Shown here: positions 46,929-56,088 of the stretch, piece after piece
Position numbering within the stretch: the first letter of the stretch is position 1
Layout: the number at the start of each line of letters is the position of its first letter
DNA from: Phenylobacterium sp.
GTDB taxonomy: Bacteria > Pseudomonadota > Alphaproteobacteria > Caulobacterales > Caulobacteraceae
Length of the DNA stretch: 64,000 bases
Reading direction: 5' to 3'
NCBI RefSeq assembly: GCF_030680185.1
Contig: NZ_JAUXVZ010000012.1
Coordinates: forward strand, 29,210-93,209
Notes under the pieces: model-generated
What the model was told of the DNA's origin: nothing
The model's database searches: none
The model's input: the letters and a program-made list of their open reading frames with translations, nothing else
Program-made: the position numbers and the translations under genes

Positions 46929-47018
46929 CCGTCATCCTGGGCCCTGCGCCCAGGATCCCTCGTGAAGCTCGCGCCCGCCCTCGACAGGGATGCTCGGCAC
47001 AAGGCCGAGCATGACGCG
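46929..47018. repeat. Family B double-hairpin repeat, copy 2
   Basis: CGTCATCCTGGGCCCTGCGCCCAGGAT gives the first hairpin; TGCTCGGC-acaag-GCCGAGCA (46991-47011) the second, closed by TGACG. Compared with the other copies both arms of the second stem have changed together (CCCTCGGG/CCCGAGGG to TGCTCGGC/GCCGAGCA). The rest of the 357-bp gap 46799-47155 shows no gene. Confidence 0.78.
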
Positions 47019-47154
47019 CGCTGGGGGAGGCGAGGGGCGACCGGAGGCGCCCGGCCCCCGATACCGCCATAGGCCATCGCTGCTACCTACCGATCAGCCT
47101 ATGTCTGGCCTTGCGGTCGTTCCCGGTCAGGTGCGGATGGCTGGGGACGGGCCG

Positions 47155-47245
<91 letters not shown>

Positions 47246-47337
47246 TAGGGCCAGTCGGGGGCCTGGGTTTTGAGCAGGCCCGCTGAGCGAGGCGCGGAAC
47301 CTACTCAGGTCGCGCGGGCTGCGCAAGCGGCCGATGA

Positions 47338-49455
47338 TCAGTCCATCAGCCGCTGCATCAGATAGACATAGTGCCGCGCCCAGCGGGCGGCGTTGAGCTG
47401 GGGGTCGGCGTCGTTGGCGTGGCCGCCGGCGGCGGGCTCGTAATAGATGTAGGGGACGTCCAGGGCCTCCAGGGCCGCGGCGAACTTGCGGGCGTGGCCG
47501 GGGTGGACGCGGTCGTCGCGGGTGTTGGTGGTGATGTAGGCCTCAGGATACGCGGTCCCGGCCTTGAGGTTTTGATAGGCCGAGTAGCGGGCGATGAAGG
47601 CGCGGTCTTCAGGGACTTCCGGGTCGCCATATTCGCCAACCCACGAAGCCCCGGCCGGCAGCTTGTGATAGCGCAGCATGTCGATCAGCGGGCTTTCGAT
47701 CACCACGGCGTTCCACAGGTCCGGATGCTGGGTCATGGCGACGCTGGTCAGCACCCCGCCATTGGAGCGGCCATAGATGCCGAGGCGTCGGGGGGAGGTG
47801 ATCTGGCGGGCGGTGAGGTCGCGGGCCACGGCTGCGAAGTCGTCGAAGGCCAGCTGGCGGTTTTCCCGCAGCACCGATTGGTGCCAGGCGGGGCCAAACT
47901 CGCCGCCGCCGCGGATGTTGGCGATCACATAGGCGCCGCCTCTCGCCATCCACAGCTTGCCGGCCTCGGGCATGTAGATCGGCGGCTTGGCCACCTCGAA
48001 GCCCCCATAGCCGTACATCAGGGTGGGAATCTGGCCATCCAGGGCTGCTGCTCTGGGGCGGACCACGAAATAGGGGATCTGCGCGCCGTCGCTGGAGGTC
48101 GCCCAGTGCTGCTCCACCAGATGGGTCGTGGGATCGAAGCGGTCGGGCAGGGCGGCGACCTGGCGGGCCGTTCCCGCCGCGGCGTCGGCCAGCCACAGGC
48201 TGGTGGGCTCAAGGAAGCCCTCGACCTTGGCGAACAGGGCGTCGGTGGTCGAGGCGAGGTCGGTGAGAGTGATGTTGGCGTCGACGGGCAGGGGCAGGCG
48301 GGTGGAGGTCCAGGCGCCGTCTTCGAAGGCCCACACATCCACCGCGCCCTTGACGTCCTCCAGCAGGGCGACGACCAGGCGGGCGTCGGTGGCGCCCACC
48401 TGCTGGACCGCCTGGCGGGGACCGGGCGCGAAGATCAGCTGGGCCTGGGCGGCGGCCGGATCGGCCTTCAGCTTGGCGAGGTCGAAGGCCACCAGAGCGC
48501 CCTGGGGCAGGTCGCCATAGGCCTCCTGCAGGGAGAAGACCGCCTGGCCCCGCACATAGGCCTCGTACTCGGCCTTCTTCGGCAGGTTCAGGCGGACGGG
48601 CGCGGCCTCGCCCAGCAGCATGAAGTCGCTTTCGTAGAAGGTGATCCCGCGACGGGCGATCACCGCCTCGGCGCGGCCGCCCTCGCCCCGCAGGACGATG
48701 GGGAAGACCGACACGTCGGTGGGCTGGCCGCGATAGAGCTCGGTGGCGGTTCCGTCGCGGGCCAGCGACTTCAGCACATAGGCGTAGCCGGACTCGGTGA
48801 CTTCGCCGGGAACCCATTCGCGGGCGACCAGCAGGGTGTCGGGATCGAGCCAGGCGACGTTCTGCTTGCCCTCCGGCGAGGTGAAGCCGCCGGGGACGAA
48901 GGCCTTGGCGGCGGTGTCGAACTCGCGGATCTCGACGGCGTCGCCGCCGCCGTCCGACAGCTCCACCAGGCAGAGAACCTCGGCGGGCTTGAGGCAGTCG
49001 GCGCCGTGGAAGAACCAGTTGCGGGCCTCGGTCTTCGCCAGGGCGTCCATGTCCAGGGCGGTCGTCCAGACGGGCGTTCCGGCGGCGTAGGACTCCAGGC
49101 TCGCATGGCGCCACAGCCCATGGGGATTGGCGTCGTCCTGCCAGAGATTGTCCACCCCGCCCGCCCGGAAGCGCGGGGTGGCGATGCGGTCCTGGGCGGT
49201 GAAAATCGCCCGGGCTTCGGCCAGCAGGGTTTCGTAGCGGGGATCGCCTTCGAGCCGGGCCTTGGCCTTGGCGTTCTGACCCTCGACCCAGGTCATGGCC
49301 CGGGCGCCGTCCACCTCTTCCAGCCACAGGAAGGGGTCGGGGGCGTCTGCCCGGGGCGGGCCTGCCGGCCCCGCCGGCGTCTGGGCCAGGGCGGCGGCGG
49401 GGAGAAGCAGGGCGGCGACTAGGGCGGCGGGCAGGGCGGGGCGCAGGGCGTTCAT
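47338..49455 (-). CDS. Prolyl oligopeptidase family serine peptidase, exported
   Basis: 705-aa S9 peptidase with a signal peptide (ALVAALLLPAAALAQT), so periplasmic. N-terminal ~400 residues form the seven-bladed propeller; the alpha/beta hydrolase domain has the nucleophile in GIYGRSNGGVLTS, aspartate in NTRDDRVHPGH and histidine in AGGHANDAD. Cleaves after proline in short peptides, as known for the family. GARAMTWVEGQNAKAKARL near the N-terminus is characteristic. Transcribed toward the tRNA; divergent from dapF. Confidence 0.92.
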   Translation of the reverse strand: MNALRPALPAALVAALLLPAAALAQTPAGPAGPPRADAPDPFLWLEEVDGARAMTWVEGQNAKAKARLEGDPRYETLLAEARAIFTAQDRIATPRFRAGGVDNLWQDDANPHGLWRHASLESYAAGTPVWTTALDMDALAKTEARNWFFHGADCLKPAEVLCLVELSDGGGDAVEIREFDTAAKAFVPGGFTSPEGKQNVAWLDPDTLLVAREWVPGEVTESGYAYVLKSLARDGTATELYRGQPTDVSVFPIVLRGEGGRAEAVIARRGITFYESDFMLLGEAAPVRLNLPKKAEYEAYVRGQAVFSLQEAYGDLPQGALVAFDLAKLKADPAAAQAQLIFAPGPRQAVQQVGATDARLVVALLEDVKGAVDVWAFEDGAWTSTRLPLPVDANITLTDLASTTDALFAKVEGFLEPTSLWLADAAAGTARQVAALPDRFDPTTHLVEQHWATSSDGAQIPYFVVRPRAAALDGQIPTLMYGYGGFEVAKPPIYMPEAGKLWMARGGAYVIANIRGGGEFGPAWHQSVLRENRQLAFDDFAAVARDLTARQITSPRRLGIYGRSNGGVLTSVAMTQHPDLWNAVVIESPLIDMLRYHKLPAGASWVGEYGDPEVPEDRAFIARYSAYQNLKAGTAYPEAYITTNTRDDRVHPGHARKFAAALEALDVPYIYYEPAAGGHANDADPQLNAARWARHYVYLMQRLMD

Positions 49456-49549
49456 GCCCCTTTTCTAAAAGGCTCGGGGCGGATCTGTCTTCCCCTGCCG
49501 TGTCAGGCGGGATGATTTGGTGAGGCTTCTATCCTATATGTCGCGCGAG

Positions 49550-50380
49550 ATGAGCCGTCCGTTCCTGAAGATGAACGGGCTCGGCAACGACTTCGTCGTG
49601 GTCGAGGCCCGTGAGACCCCCTTCGCGCCCAGCGCCGAAGAGGTGCGCGCGATCGCCGATCGCGAGCGCGGGATCGGCTGCGACCAGCTGATCTCCATCG
49701 AGCCCACCGGCGGCGAGGCCGATGTGCGGGTGCGGTTCTGGAACGCCGATGGGGAAGAGATCGGCGCCTGCGGCAACGGCTCGCGCTGCGTCGGCTGGCT
49801 GGTCATGGAGGCCGCGGGCCGCGACACCGCCGTGCTGGAGGTGGGCGGCCGCCTGCTGCGCACCCGCCGGGCCGGCGATGGTCTGGTCAGCGTCGACATG
49901 GGCGAGCCCGGCCTCGACTGGACCGACATCCCCCTGGACGAGCCGATGGACACCAAGGGCATCGAGCTGCAGGTCGGCCCCATCGATGCGCCCCTGCTGC
50001 ATACGCCGGGCGCCGTCTCCATGGGCAATCCCCACGTGGTCTTCTTCGTGGACGATATCGAGACCGCCCCGGTGCGCGAGGTCGGCCCGATGATCGAGCA
50101 TCACCGGCTGTTCCCCGAAGGCGTCAATGTGGGCTTCGCCCAGGTCAAGGCCCGCGACCATATCCGCCTGCGGGTCTGGGAGCGCGGGGCGGGGCTGACG
50201 CAGGCCTGCGGCACCGGCGCCTGTGCGGCGCTGGTGGCCTGCGCCCGGCGGGGCTTCACCGACCGGACCGCGCGGCTGGAGCTGGACGGCGGCGACCTGA
50301 CCATCGAATGGCGGGCGGCCGATAACCACGTGATCATGACCGGACCGGCCAGCCTCGACTTCACCGGAACCCTGCCGTGA
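49550..50380 (+). CDS. dapF: Diaminopimelate epimerase
   Basis: Interconverts LL- and meso-diaminopimelate for lysine and peptidoglycan. About 276 aa. KMNGLGNDFVVV opens the first domain; the two catalytic cysteines are in ACGNGSRC and ACGTGACAA. The start is the ATG at 49550 directly before SRPFLKMNGLG; in-frame starts at 49538 and 49517 exist and none has a strong ribosome site. Its stop overlaps the mtaB GTG start by four bases. Confidence 0.95.
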   Translation: MSRPFLKMNGLGNDFVVVEARETPFAPSAEEVRAIADRERGIGCDQLISIEPTGGEADVRVRFWNADGEEIGACGNGSRCVGWLVMEAAGRDTAVLEVGGRLLRTRRAGDGLVSVDMGEPGLDWTDIPLDEPMDTKGIELQVGPIDAPLLHTPGAVSMGNPHVVFFVDDIETAPVREVGPMIEHHRLFPEGVNVGFAQVKARDHIRLRVWERGAGLTQACGTGACAALVACARRGFTDRTARLELDGGDLTIEWRAADNHVIMTGPASLDFTGTLP

Positions 50381-51657
50381 GTGGGCAGACCACCCCTGGC
50401 GTGGACATCGTCACCTTCGGCTGCCGGCTGAACGCCTATGAGAGCGAGGTCATCCGCGCCCGGGCCGGCGAGGACGGGCTGAGCGACGCCATCGTCTTCA
50501 ACACCTGCGCGGTGACGGGCGAGGCCGTGCGCCAGGCCCGCCAGGCGATCCGCAAGGCCCGGCGCGAGCGGCCGGGCGCCAAGCTGATCGTGACCGGCTG
50601 CGCGGCCCAGATCGATCCGGCCGCCTTCGCGGCCATGGACGAGGTCGACCTCGTCCTGGGCAATGCGGAGAAGAGCGCGGCCGGCGCCTATCTCGACCGA
50701 CCGGCCGAAGGCCGGGTGCGGGTCAACGACATCATGAGCGTGCGCGAGACCGCCGGCCATCTGATCGACGGGCTGAAGGACCGGGCGCGGGCCTATGTCG
50801 AGGTCCAGAACGGCTGCGACCACCGCTGCACCTTCTGCATCATCCCGTTCGGCCGCGGCAATTCCCGCTCCGCGCCGGCCGGCGAGGTGGTGGAGCAGGT
50901 CCGCCGCCTGGCGGCCGAGGGTTATGCCGAGGTGGTGCTGACCGGGGTGGACGTAACCAGCTGGGGCGCCGACCTGCCGGGCCAGCCCAGCCTTGGTCAG
51001 CTGGTCGGGCGGATCCTGCGGCTGGTTCCGGAGCTTGCGCGCCTGCGGCTGTCGTCCATCGATGCGGCCGAGATCGACGCCGACCTGCTGGCCCTGTTTG
51101 CCAGCGAGCCGCGTCTGGCGCCCTATCTGCACCTGTCGCTGCAGGCGGGCGATGACATGATCCTCAAGCGCATGAAGCGCCGCCACAGCCGCGCCGACGC
51201 CCTGCGCCTGGTGGCCGAGGTGCGCGCCGTGCGCCCCGATGTGGCCTTCGGCGCCGACCTGATCGCGGGCTTCCCCACCGAGACGGACGCCATGTTCGCC
51301 AATACGCTGAAGCTGGTGGAGGAGGCGGGGCTTTCGTACCTGCACGTCTTCCCGTTCAGCCCGCGGCCCGGCACGCCGGCCGCCCGGATGCCGCAGGTGC
51401 CGAGGGCTGAGATCAAGGCCCGCGCTGCGGCCCTGCGGGCGGCCGGCGCGGCGGCGCTTGAGCGTCACCTTGACCGCCAGGTGGGCCGCACGGTGGACGC
51501 CCTGATCGAGCGCCCTGGCGTCGCCCGCGCCCCGGACTTCACCGAGATCCATTACGAGGGCGAGGCCGCCGTCGGCCAGATCGTCCCCTTGCGCCTCATC
51601 GGCCACGCCGACGGCAAGGCTCTGGCAGTCGTCCCCGTCCTGGCCGCGGCGGAATAG
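50377..51657 (+). CDS. mtaB: tRNA (t6A37) methylthiotransferase MtaB
   Basis: Radical-SAM enzyme that converts t6A37 to ms2t6A37 in tRNAs reading ANN codons. 426 aa. N-terminal cluster cysteines in TFGCRLNAYE, NTCAVT and TGCAAQ; radical-SAM cluster CDHRCTFC; C-terminal TRAM-like region. GTG start. dapF-mtaB-ftsY is a conserved alphaproteobacterial order; here a 1.2-kb stretch with repeats and a minus-strand gene separates mtaB from ftsY. Confidence 0.95.
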   Translation: MSGQTTPGVDIVTFGCRLNAYESEVIRARAGEDGLSDAIVFNTCAVTGEAVRQARQAIRKARRERPGAKLIVTGCAAQIDPAAFAAMDEVDLVLGNAEKSAAGAYLDRPAEGRVRVNDIMSVRETAGHLIDGLKDRARAYVEVQNGCDHRCTFCIIPFGRGNSRSAPAGEVVEQVRRLAAEGYAEVVLTGVDVTSWGADLPGQPSLGQLVGRILRLVPELARLRLSSIDAAEIDADLLALFASEPRLAPYLHLSLQAGDDMILKRMKRRHSRADALRLVAEVRAVRPDVAFGADLIAGFPTETDAMFANTLKLVEEAGLSYLHVFPFSPRPGTPAARMPQVPRAEIKARAAALRAAGAAALERHLDRQVGRTVDALIERPGVARAPDFTEIHYEGEAAVGQIVPLRLIGHADGKALAVVPVLAAAE

Positions 51658-51669
51658 GCGCACAGCGCC

Positions 51670-51772
51670 AAGGATCAACCACGAAGAGCACGAAGGACAC
51701 AAAGGCGCCCGCGGGACCTTGGTGAGCTTCGTGCTCTTCGTGGTTCTTCTTCGTAGCGCCTGCGGCGCGTAA
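51670..51772. repeat. Family A' palindromic repeat, copy 5
   Basis: CAACCACGAAGAGCACGAAGGACACAAAGG facing GAGCTTCGTGCTCTTCGTGGTT, followed by GCGCCTGCGGCGCG. Same AACCACGAAG-ended sub-type as the copy at 15046. First of three repeats filling the 451-bp gap 51658-52108, which contains no gene. Confidence 0.78.
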
Positions 51773-51802
51773 GGCGGCAGTCGCCACGCCCTCACCCCCA
51801 CT

Positions 51803-51893
51803 ACTGTCATCCTGGGCCCTGTGCCCAGGATCCCTCTCTCCGCTTGCGCCCGCCCCGACGAGGGACCCTCGGGACAGGCCCGAGGGTGACGAC
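51803..51893. repeat. Family B double-hairpin repeat, copy 3
   Basis: GTCATCCTGGGCCCTGTGCCCAGGAT, then ACCCTCGGG-acagg-CCCGAGGGTGAC (51865-51890). Flanked by ACTGTCA and TGACGACAGT, so the terminal arms extend. Sits between two family A copies. Confidence 0.78.
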
Positions 51894-51970
51894 AGTGGGG
51901 TCGTGGGGCGGCGCTCAAGCGTGTCGGTTCGCCTCGCGTCCTGGCGGCGGCGGAGTAGGCGCGCAGCGCG

Positions 51971-52104
51971 ACAAAAAAGACGGGACACCAAGGACACGAA
52001 GACAGCCAAGGACACGAAGGTGTCAGCGGCCTCTTCTTGTGTCCTTTGCGCCCCTTTGTGTCCTTCGTGTCCCGATCTTGAAAACGCCTGAGGCGCGTAG
52101 GGCG
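51971..52104. repeat. Family A palindromic repeat, copy 6
   Basis: GACGGGACACCAAGGACACGAAG and CCAAGGACACGAAGG; right arm CTTGTGTCCTTTGCG, CTTTGTGTCC, TTCGTGTCCCG; ends CGCCTGAGGCGCG. Adjacent to the end of the TRIC-family gene. Confidence 0.78.
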
Positions 52105-52108
52105 GCGC

Positions 52109-52741
52109 CTACTCGTCCGGCGTCGCGCGGCCGGGGAAGCCGGGGAGGGACCAGCGGAACAGGATGGCGCCGGCGCGGATGGCCAGGCCGACGGCGAAGC
52201 CGGCCAGGGCGGCGGGCATCTGGGGGACGCCGATGACGCTCAGAACCACGAAGACGCCGGCCCCCACCAGGGCGGCCGAGACATAGATCTCGCGCTTGAG
52301 CAGCACCGAGGGCTCCTCGGCCAGGACGTCGCGGAGCACCCCGCCAAAGGTTGCGGTCAGCACCCCCATGACCACGGCGGCGCCGGCGGGAACGCCGAAG
52401 GCCAGCGCCTTGGCCGCGCCGACCACGGCATAGGCGCAGAGGCCCAGCGCATCGAGCCAGGTGAGGATGAACAGCCGCGCCCGGCCGGCTCCGAACAGCC
52501 AGACCGCCAGGGCCGCAGCCAGCGGGGCGATCAGATATTCCGGGCGCACGACCCAGAAGACCGGGGCGTCGATCAGCAGGTCGCGCAGGGTGCCGCCGCC
52601 GACGCCGGTGACCGCGGCGAAGAAGGTGAAGGTGACGATGTCGTGCTTGCGCCGGGCCGCAGCCAGGGCGCCCGAGGCGCCGAACACGAACACGGCGGCA
52701 TAGTCCAACCAGACAAGGGCCGCCCCCAGGCCTTCCTCCAT
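52109..52741 (-). CDS. Trimeric intracellular cation channel family protein (UPF0126)
   Basis: 210-aa inner-membrane protein with about seven helices, made of two UPF0126 repeats. Each repeat contains the glycine-rich kink motif: VGGGTLRDLL in the first and FGGVLRDVLAE in the second. Family members are potassium-conducting TRIC channels. It is inserted on the opposite strand between mtaB and ftsY, and diverges from ftsY by 95 bp. Confidence 0.9.
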   Translation of the reverse strand: MEEGLGAALVWLDYAAVFVFGASGALAAARRKHDIVTFTFFAAVTGVGGGTLRDLLIDAPVFWVVRPEYLIAPLAAALAVWLFGAGRARLFILTWLDALGLCAYAVVGAAKALAFGVPAGAAVVMGVLTATFGGVLRDVLAEEPSVLLKREIYVSAALVGAGVFVVLSVIGVPQMPAALAGFAVGLAIRAGAILFRWSLPGFPGRATPDE

Positions 52742-52836
52742 GATCAGCTCCTCGGAATTCGCGTCGATGCTAGCCCGCGGGCGGCGATCCTGCGAGGGCG
52801 CGTGACGAGGCGGGCGGCCAGCGCTAGAAGCGGCCC

Positions 52837-53772
52837 ATGACGCAGGAAAAGAAAGGCTGGCTTCAGCGGCTGACCACCGGCCTGTCGCGCTCGTCGCGGC
52901 AGATGTCGGAGACCGTGGTGGCGAGCTTCGTCAAGCAGCCCCTCGACCAGGCCAAGCTGGACGAGCTGGAGGAGATGCTGATCGAGGCCGATCTCGGCCC
53001 CCATTCAGCGGCCCGGATCACCGCCCGTTTCGCCGAAGCCCGCTTCGGCAAGAGCGCCGACGAGACCGAGATCAAGGAAGCCCTGGCCCAGGCCATCGGC
53101 GACGAGCTGGCCGCCCGCCGCGGGACGTTCGATCCCTTGGGCGGCCCCAAGCCCTATGTGGTGATGTTCATCGGGGTCAACGGCTCGGGCAAGACCACGA
53201 CGCTGGGCAAGATCGCCACCGACCTGACCCGCCAGGGCGCCAAGGTGCTGGTGGTGGCCGGCGACACCTTCCGCGCTGCGGCCGTCGAACAGCTGGCGGT
53301 CTGGGCGCAGCGGGCGGGAGCGGATTTCATGTCGCGGCCCACGGGCTCGGACGCCGCGGGCCTGGCCTATGACGCCCTGGAGCGGGCGCGGGCCGAGAAT
53401 TACGACGTCCTGCTGATCGACACCGCCGGCCGGCTGCAGAACAAGCAGGGCCTGATGGACGAGCTCCTGAAGATCAACCGGGTGCTGAAGAAGGTCGATC
53501 CTGAGGCCCCGCACGAGACCCTGCTGGTGCTGGACGCCACGGTGGGCCGCAATGCGCTCAACCAGGAAAACATCTTCGGCAACCAGATCGGCGTGTCGGG
53601 CATCGTCATGACCAAGCTGGACGGCACGGCCCGCGGCGGGGTGCTGGTGCCCGTGGCCCAGGCGTCGGACTCGCCCATCAAGCTGATCGGGGTTGGCGAA
53701 GGGGTGGATGATCTGCAACCCTTCGAGCCCCGCGCCTTCGCCCGCTCCCTGGTGGGACTGGAGACCCAATGA
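52837..53772 (+). CDS. ftsY: Signal recognition particle receptor FtsY
   Basis: SRP receptor GTPase for co-translational membrane targeting. 311 aa, lacking the long acidic A domain of E. coli, as usual in alphaproteobacteria; the N-terminus instead is a short basic amphipathic stretch (KKGWLQRLTTGLSRSSRQM). NG domain motifs: GVNGSGKTTTLGK, DTFRAAAVEQL, DTAGRLQ, TKLDGTARGG. The stop overlaps the yciB start by four bases. Confidence 0.96.
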   Translation: MTQEKKGWLQRLTTGLSRSSRQMSETVVASFVKQPLDQAKLDELEEMLIEADLGPHSAARITARFAEARFGKSADETEIKEALAQAIGDELAARRGTFDPLGGPKPYVVMFIGVNGSGKTTTLGKIATDLTRQGAKVLVVAGDTFRAAAVEQLAVWAQRAGADFMSRPTGSDAAGLAYDALERARAENYDVLLIDTAGRLQNKQGLMDELLKINRVLKKVDPEAPHETLLVLDATVGRNALNQENIFGNQIGVSGIVMTKLDGTARGGVLVPVAQASDSPIKLIGVGEGVDDLQPFEPRAFARSLVGLETQ

Positions 53773-54359
53773 CCCTGTCGCCCGGCGCCCACAAGATGGT
53801 GCGCTTCGTCGTCGATTACGGCGGCCTGCTGGCCTTCCTGGCCGGCTTCTTCCTGACCGGCCGCGACCTGATCGAGGCCACCTGGTGGCTGGTGGCCGGC
53901 TCGGCGATCGCCCTGGTGATCGGCCTGGTGTTCGAGCGGCGGATCGCGCCCATCCCGGCCATTTCCGGCGGCGCGGCGCTGTTCTTCGGCGGCCTGACCC
54001 TGATCTTCCAGGACGAGATGTTCGTGAAGATCAAGCCGACCATCATGAACCTGATCTTCGGGGCCGGCCTGCTGGGCGGCCTGGCGCTCGGCAAGAACCC
54101 GCTGAAGATGATGCTGGGCACGGCGCTCCAGTTGCCGGATGTGGCCTGGCGCAAGCTGACCCTGAACTACGGCCTCTATTTCATCGCCATCGCGGTGCTG
54201 AACGAGGTGGTCTGGCGCACCCAGACCAATGAGGTGTGGGTCTTGTTCCGCATGCCGGGACTGATGATCCTGGGCCTGGTCTTCTCGTTCAGCCAAGTGC
54301 CGCTGATGATGAAGCACGCCAGGACCGAAGAACCGCCGCCGCCCCCCAGCCCAGGTTAG
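53769..54359 (+). CDS. Septation protein A / YciB family membrane protein
   Basis: 196-aa inner-membrane protein with about five helices, YciB/IspZ family, linked to septation and envelope stability. Recognised by IKPTIMNLIFGAGLLGGL, the conserved KPT region, and WRKLTLNYGLYFIAIAVLNE. A Pro-rich C-terminal tail (EEPPPPPSPG) follows. Translationally coupled to ftsY, the common alphaproteobacterial order. Confidence 0.92.
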   Translation: MTLSPGAHKMVRFVVDYGGLLAFLAGFFLTGRDLIEATWWLVAGSAIALVIGLVFERRIAPIPAISGGAALFFGGLTLIFQDEMFVKIKPTIMNLIFGAGLLGGLALGKNPLKMMLGTALQLPDVAWRKLTLNYGLYFIAIAVLNEVVWRTQTNEVWVLFRMPGLMILGLVFSFSQVPLMMKHARTEEPPPPPSPG

Positions 54360-54467
54360 GCCCTCTGAGGCTGGTCATCGGCCGACTACGGACGTTCCGT
54401 CGTCAAAGCGACGCAGAAGGCCTATAGTCTTTGCGCAATCGGGATGATCGCAAAGGGGAGCGGGCCG

Positions 54468-55061
54468 ATGGCGAAGGACAAGACCCAGGACGACGGCGCA
54501 GCCGAGGCCGACGGGGTTCCAGCCCTCGACCGCTCGCCCAGTCATCTCCTGCATCGGGCCTTGCAGGTCTCTCTCGACATCTATGCCGAGACGTTCGGCG
54601 ACAGCGACCTGACCCAGCGTCAATATGCGGTGCTCTCGGCCGTGGAGGCCCAGGAGGGTCTGACCCAGACCGACCTGGTGCGGGCCACCGGCATCGACCG
54701 CTCGACGCTCGCCGACATGGCCGCCCGGATGATCGCCAAGGGCCTGCTGGCCCGTGAGCGGTCCCAGGCCGACGCCCGGGCCAACGCCGTGCACCTGACG
54801 CCCGAGGGCCGCGCGGTGCTGGCCCAGGCCCAGCCGCTGATGGCCCAGGCCGACGCCCGGCTGATGCGGCTGATCGGCGCCTCCAAGCGGGACACCTTCC
54901 TGGCCCAGCTCCGCCAGATGGTCGCCGCGGGCGAGGCCTCCGCCGAAGCCCCCGAAAAGCCGGCCAAGACCCCCAAAGCCGCCAAGCCGGCCAAGGCCAA
55001 GAAGGACAAGTCGGCCAAGGCCGAGGGCAAGAAGAAGAAAAAGTCCAAGAAGGCCGCCTGA
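54468..55061 (+). CDS. MarR-family regulator with lysine/alanine-rich tail
   Basis: 197-aa winged-helix regulator. DNA-binding core: LTQRQYAVLSAVEAQEGLTQTDL, recognition helix GIDRSTLADMAARM, wing ERSQADARANAVHLT. The C-terminal ~45 residues are almost only Lys, Ala, Pro and Glu (KAAKPAKAKKDKSAKAEGKKKKK), like histone H1 or PhaF-type tails, predicted disordered and able to bind DNA nonspecifically. GGGGAG seven bases upstream fixes the ATG at 54468. Regulated target unknown; no divergent gene is controlled obviously. Confidence 0.88.
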   Translation: MAKDKTQDDGAAEADGVPALDRSPSHLLHRALQVSLDIYAETFGDSDLTQRQYAVLSAVEAQEGLTQTDLVRATGIDRSTLADMAARMIAKGLLARERSQADARANAVHLTPEGRAVLAQAQPLMAQADARLMRLIGASKRDTFLAQLRQMVAAGEASAEAPEKPAKTPKAAKPAKAKKDKSAKAEGKKKKKSKKAA

Positions 55062-55103
55062 ACCGTCAGGCCTCAAGACGCCCCCACGAACCATCGCCCA
55101 AAC

Positions 55104-55134
55104 AAAAAGCCCCGGCGGGTGAGCGCCGGGGCTT
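55104..55134 (-). terminator. Intrinsic terminator after the Bax-inhibitor-like gene
   Basis: 11-bp stem AAGCCCCGGCG-ggtgag-CGCCGGGGCTT. On the minus strand it is followed by TTTTTGTT, so it ends the gene at 55159. Also positioned 45 bp past the marR stop, so it may work in both directions. Confidence 0.85.
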
Positions 55135-55158
55135 CGTCGTTTGCGGTGTCTGCTGGGC

Positions 55159-55911
55159 CTAGCGGCGGTCGCCGAAGATGGCCAGCAGGAATTGGAACAG
55201 ATTGATGAAGTTGATGTACAGGCTCAGCGCACCATAGTTGGTCGCCACGCCCATGGCCGCCTGGTCGCCGCCCAGCTGGTAGTAGGTCATTTTCAGACGC
55301 TGGGTGTCGAAGGCGATCAGGCCCGCAAAGATCAGCACGCCCAGGACGCTGATGATGAAGCTCATCATCGAGCTCTGCAGGAACATGTTGACCACCATGG
55401 CGATCACCAGACCGATCACGCCGACGATCAGGAAGCTGCCGAAGGCCGTCAGGTCCTTCTTGGTGGTGTAGCCGAACAGCGACAGGGCGCCGAAGGCCGC
55501 GGCCGTGATCAGGAAGGTCGAGGCGATGGAAGCGCCGGTGTAGACGAGGGTCAGCACGCCCATGCCCGCCCCGATCAGGGCGACGATGGTCCAGTAGAGC
55601 ATCCCGGAGGATTTCGGCGTCGCATTCTTCAGGGCGAAGGCCCCAAACAGCATCACACCCAGCGGCGCGAAGGCCACAATCATCCCAAGGACGGTCATTC
55701 CGGCCAGGCGTCCGTCCGGCGTCACCGTATACATCAGGTCGCGGACAGGCGGATATTGACCGGTCACGAAGGCCAGAGCGGCCGACAGGACGAGGCCAAG
55801 CGCCACCTTGTTGTAGACGCCAAGCATGAAAGCGCGAAGACCCGCATCCACCGACATGTCGGCGCGATCCGCGGGGATCGAGCGCGCGTGGGCACGGTTG
55901 AAGTCGCTCAT
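55159..55911 (-). CDS. Bax inhibitor-1/YccA family membrane protein
   Basis: 250-aa inner-membrane protein with seven helices. Recognised from VYNKVALGLVLSAALAFVTGQ, the LKNATPKSSGMLYW turn, and the C-terminal ALSLYINFINLFQFLLAIFG typical of YbhL/YccA proteins. Family members are pH-sensitive calcium leak channels or FtsH modulators; the role here is not known. Has its own promoter (55959-55987) and terminator, so monocistronic. Confidence 0.92.
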   Translation of the reverse strand: MSDFNRAHARSIPADRADMSVDAGLRAFMLGVYNKVALGLVLSAALAFVTGQYPPVRDLMYTVTPDGRLAGMTVLGMIVAFAPLGVMLFGAFALKNATPKSSGMLYWTIVALIGAGMGVLTLVYTGASIASTFLITAAAFGALSLFGYTTKKDLTAFGSFLIVGVIGLVIAMVVNMFLQSSMMSFIISVLGVLIFAGLIAFDTQRLKMTYYQLGGDQAAMGVATNYGALSLYINFINLFQFLLAIFGDRR

Positions 55912-55958
55912 CGAGGCAAAGCCCTTTCTTGTGCGCGTCCATGATCGGACGCTGTTCT

Positions 55959-55987
55959 AATATCGGGACCCGAAGGCCTCCTGACAA
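55959..55987 (-). promoter_or_regulatory. Candidate promoter of the Bax-inhibitor-like gene
   Basis: On the minus strand TTGTCA (55987-55982), 17 bp, GATATT (55964-55959). Predicts a start near 55952 and a ~40-nt leader to the ATG at 55911. Confidence 0.5.
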
Positions 55988-56088
55988 GGATAACCGGTAA
56001 GCGGCCAGGGGAAATCGTTGGTTCCACTGGCGAATTGGCCGGTCGTCGGGGTTGGACGTGACGCCCTCGCGCGGGCTAAAAGCCGACC

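Noticed and set aside
51971..52080. CRISPR-like alternation of GGACACGAAG words
   Set aside because: Units are ~10 bp, adjacent and palindromic, without unique spacers of constant length or cas genes; fits the family A repeat.
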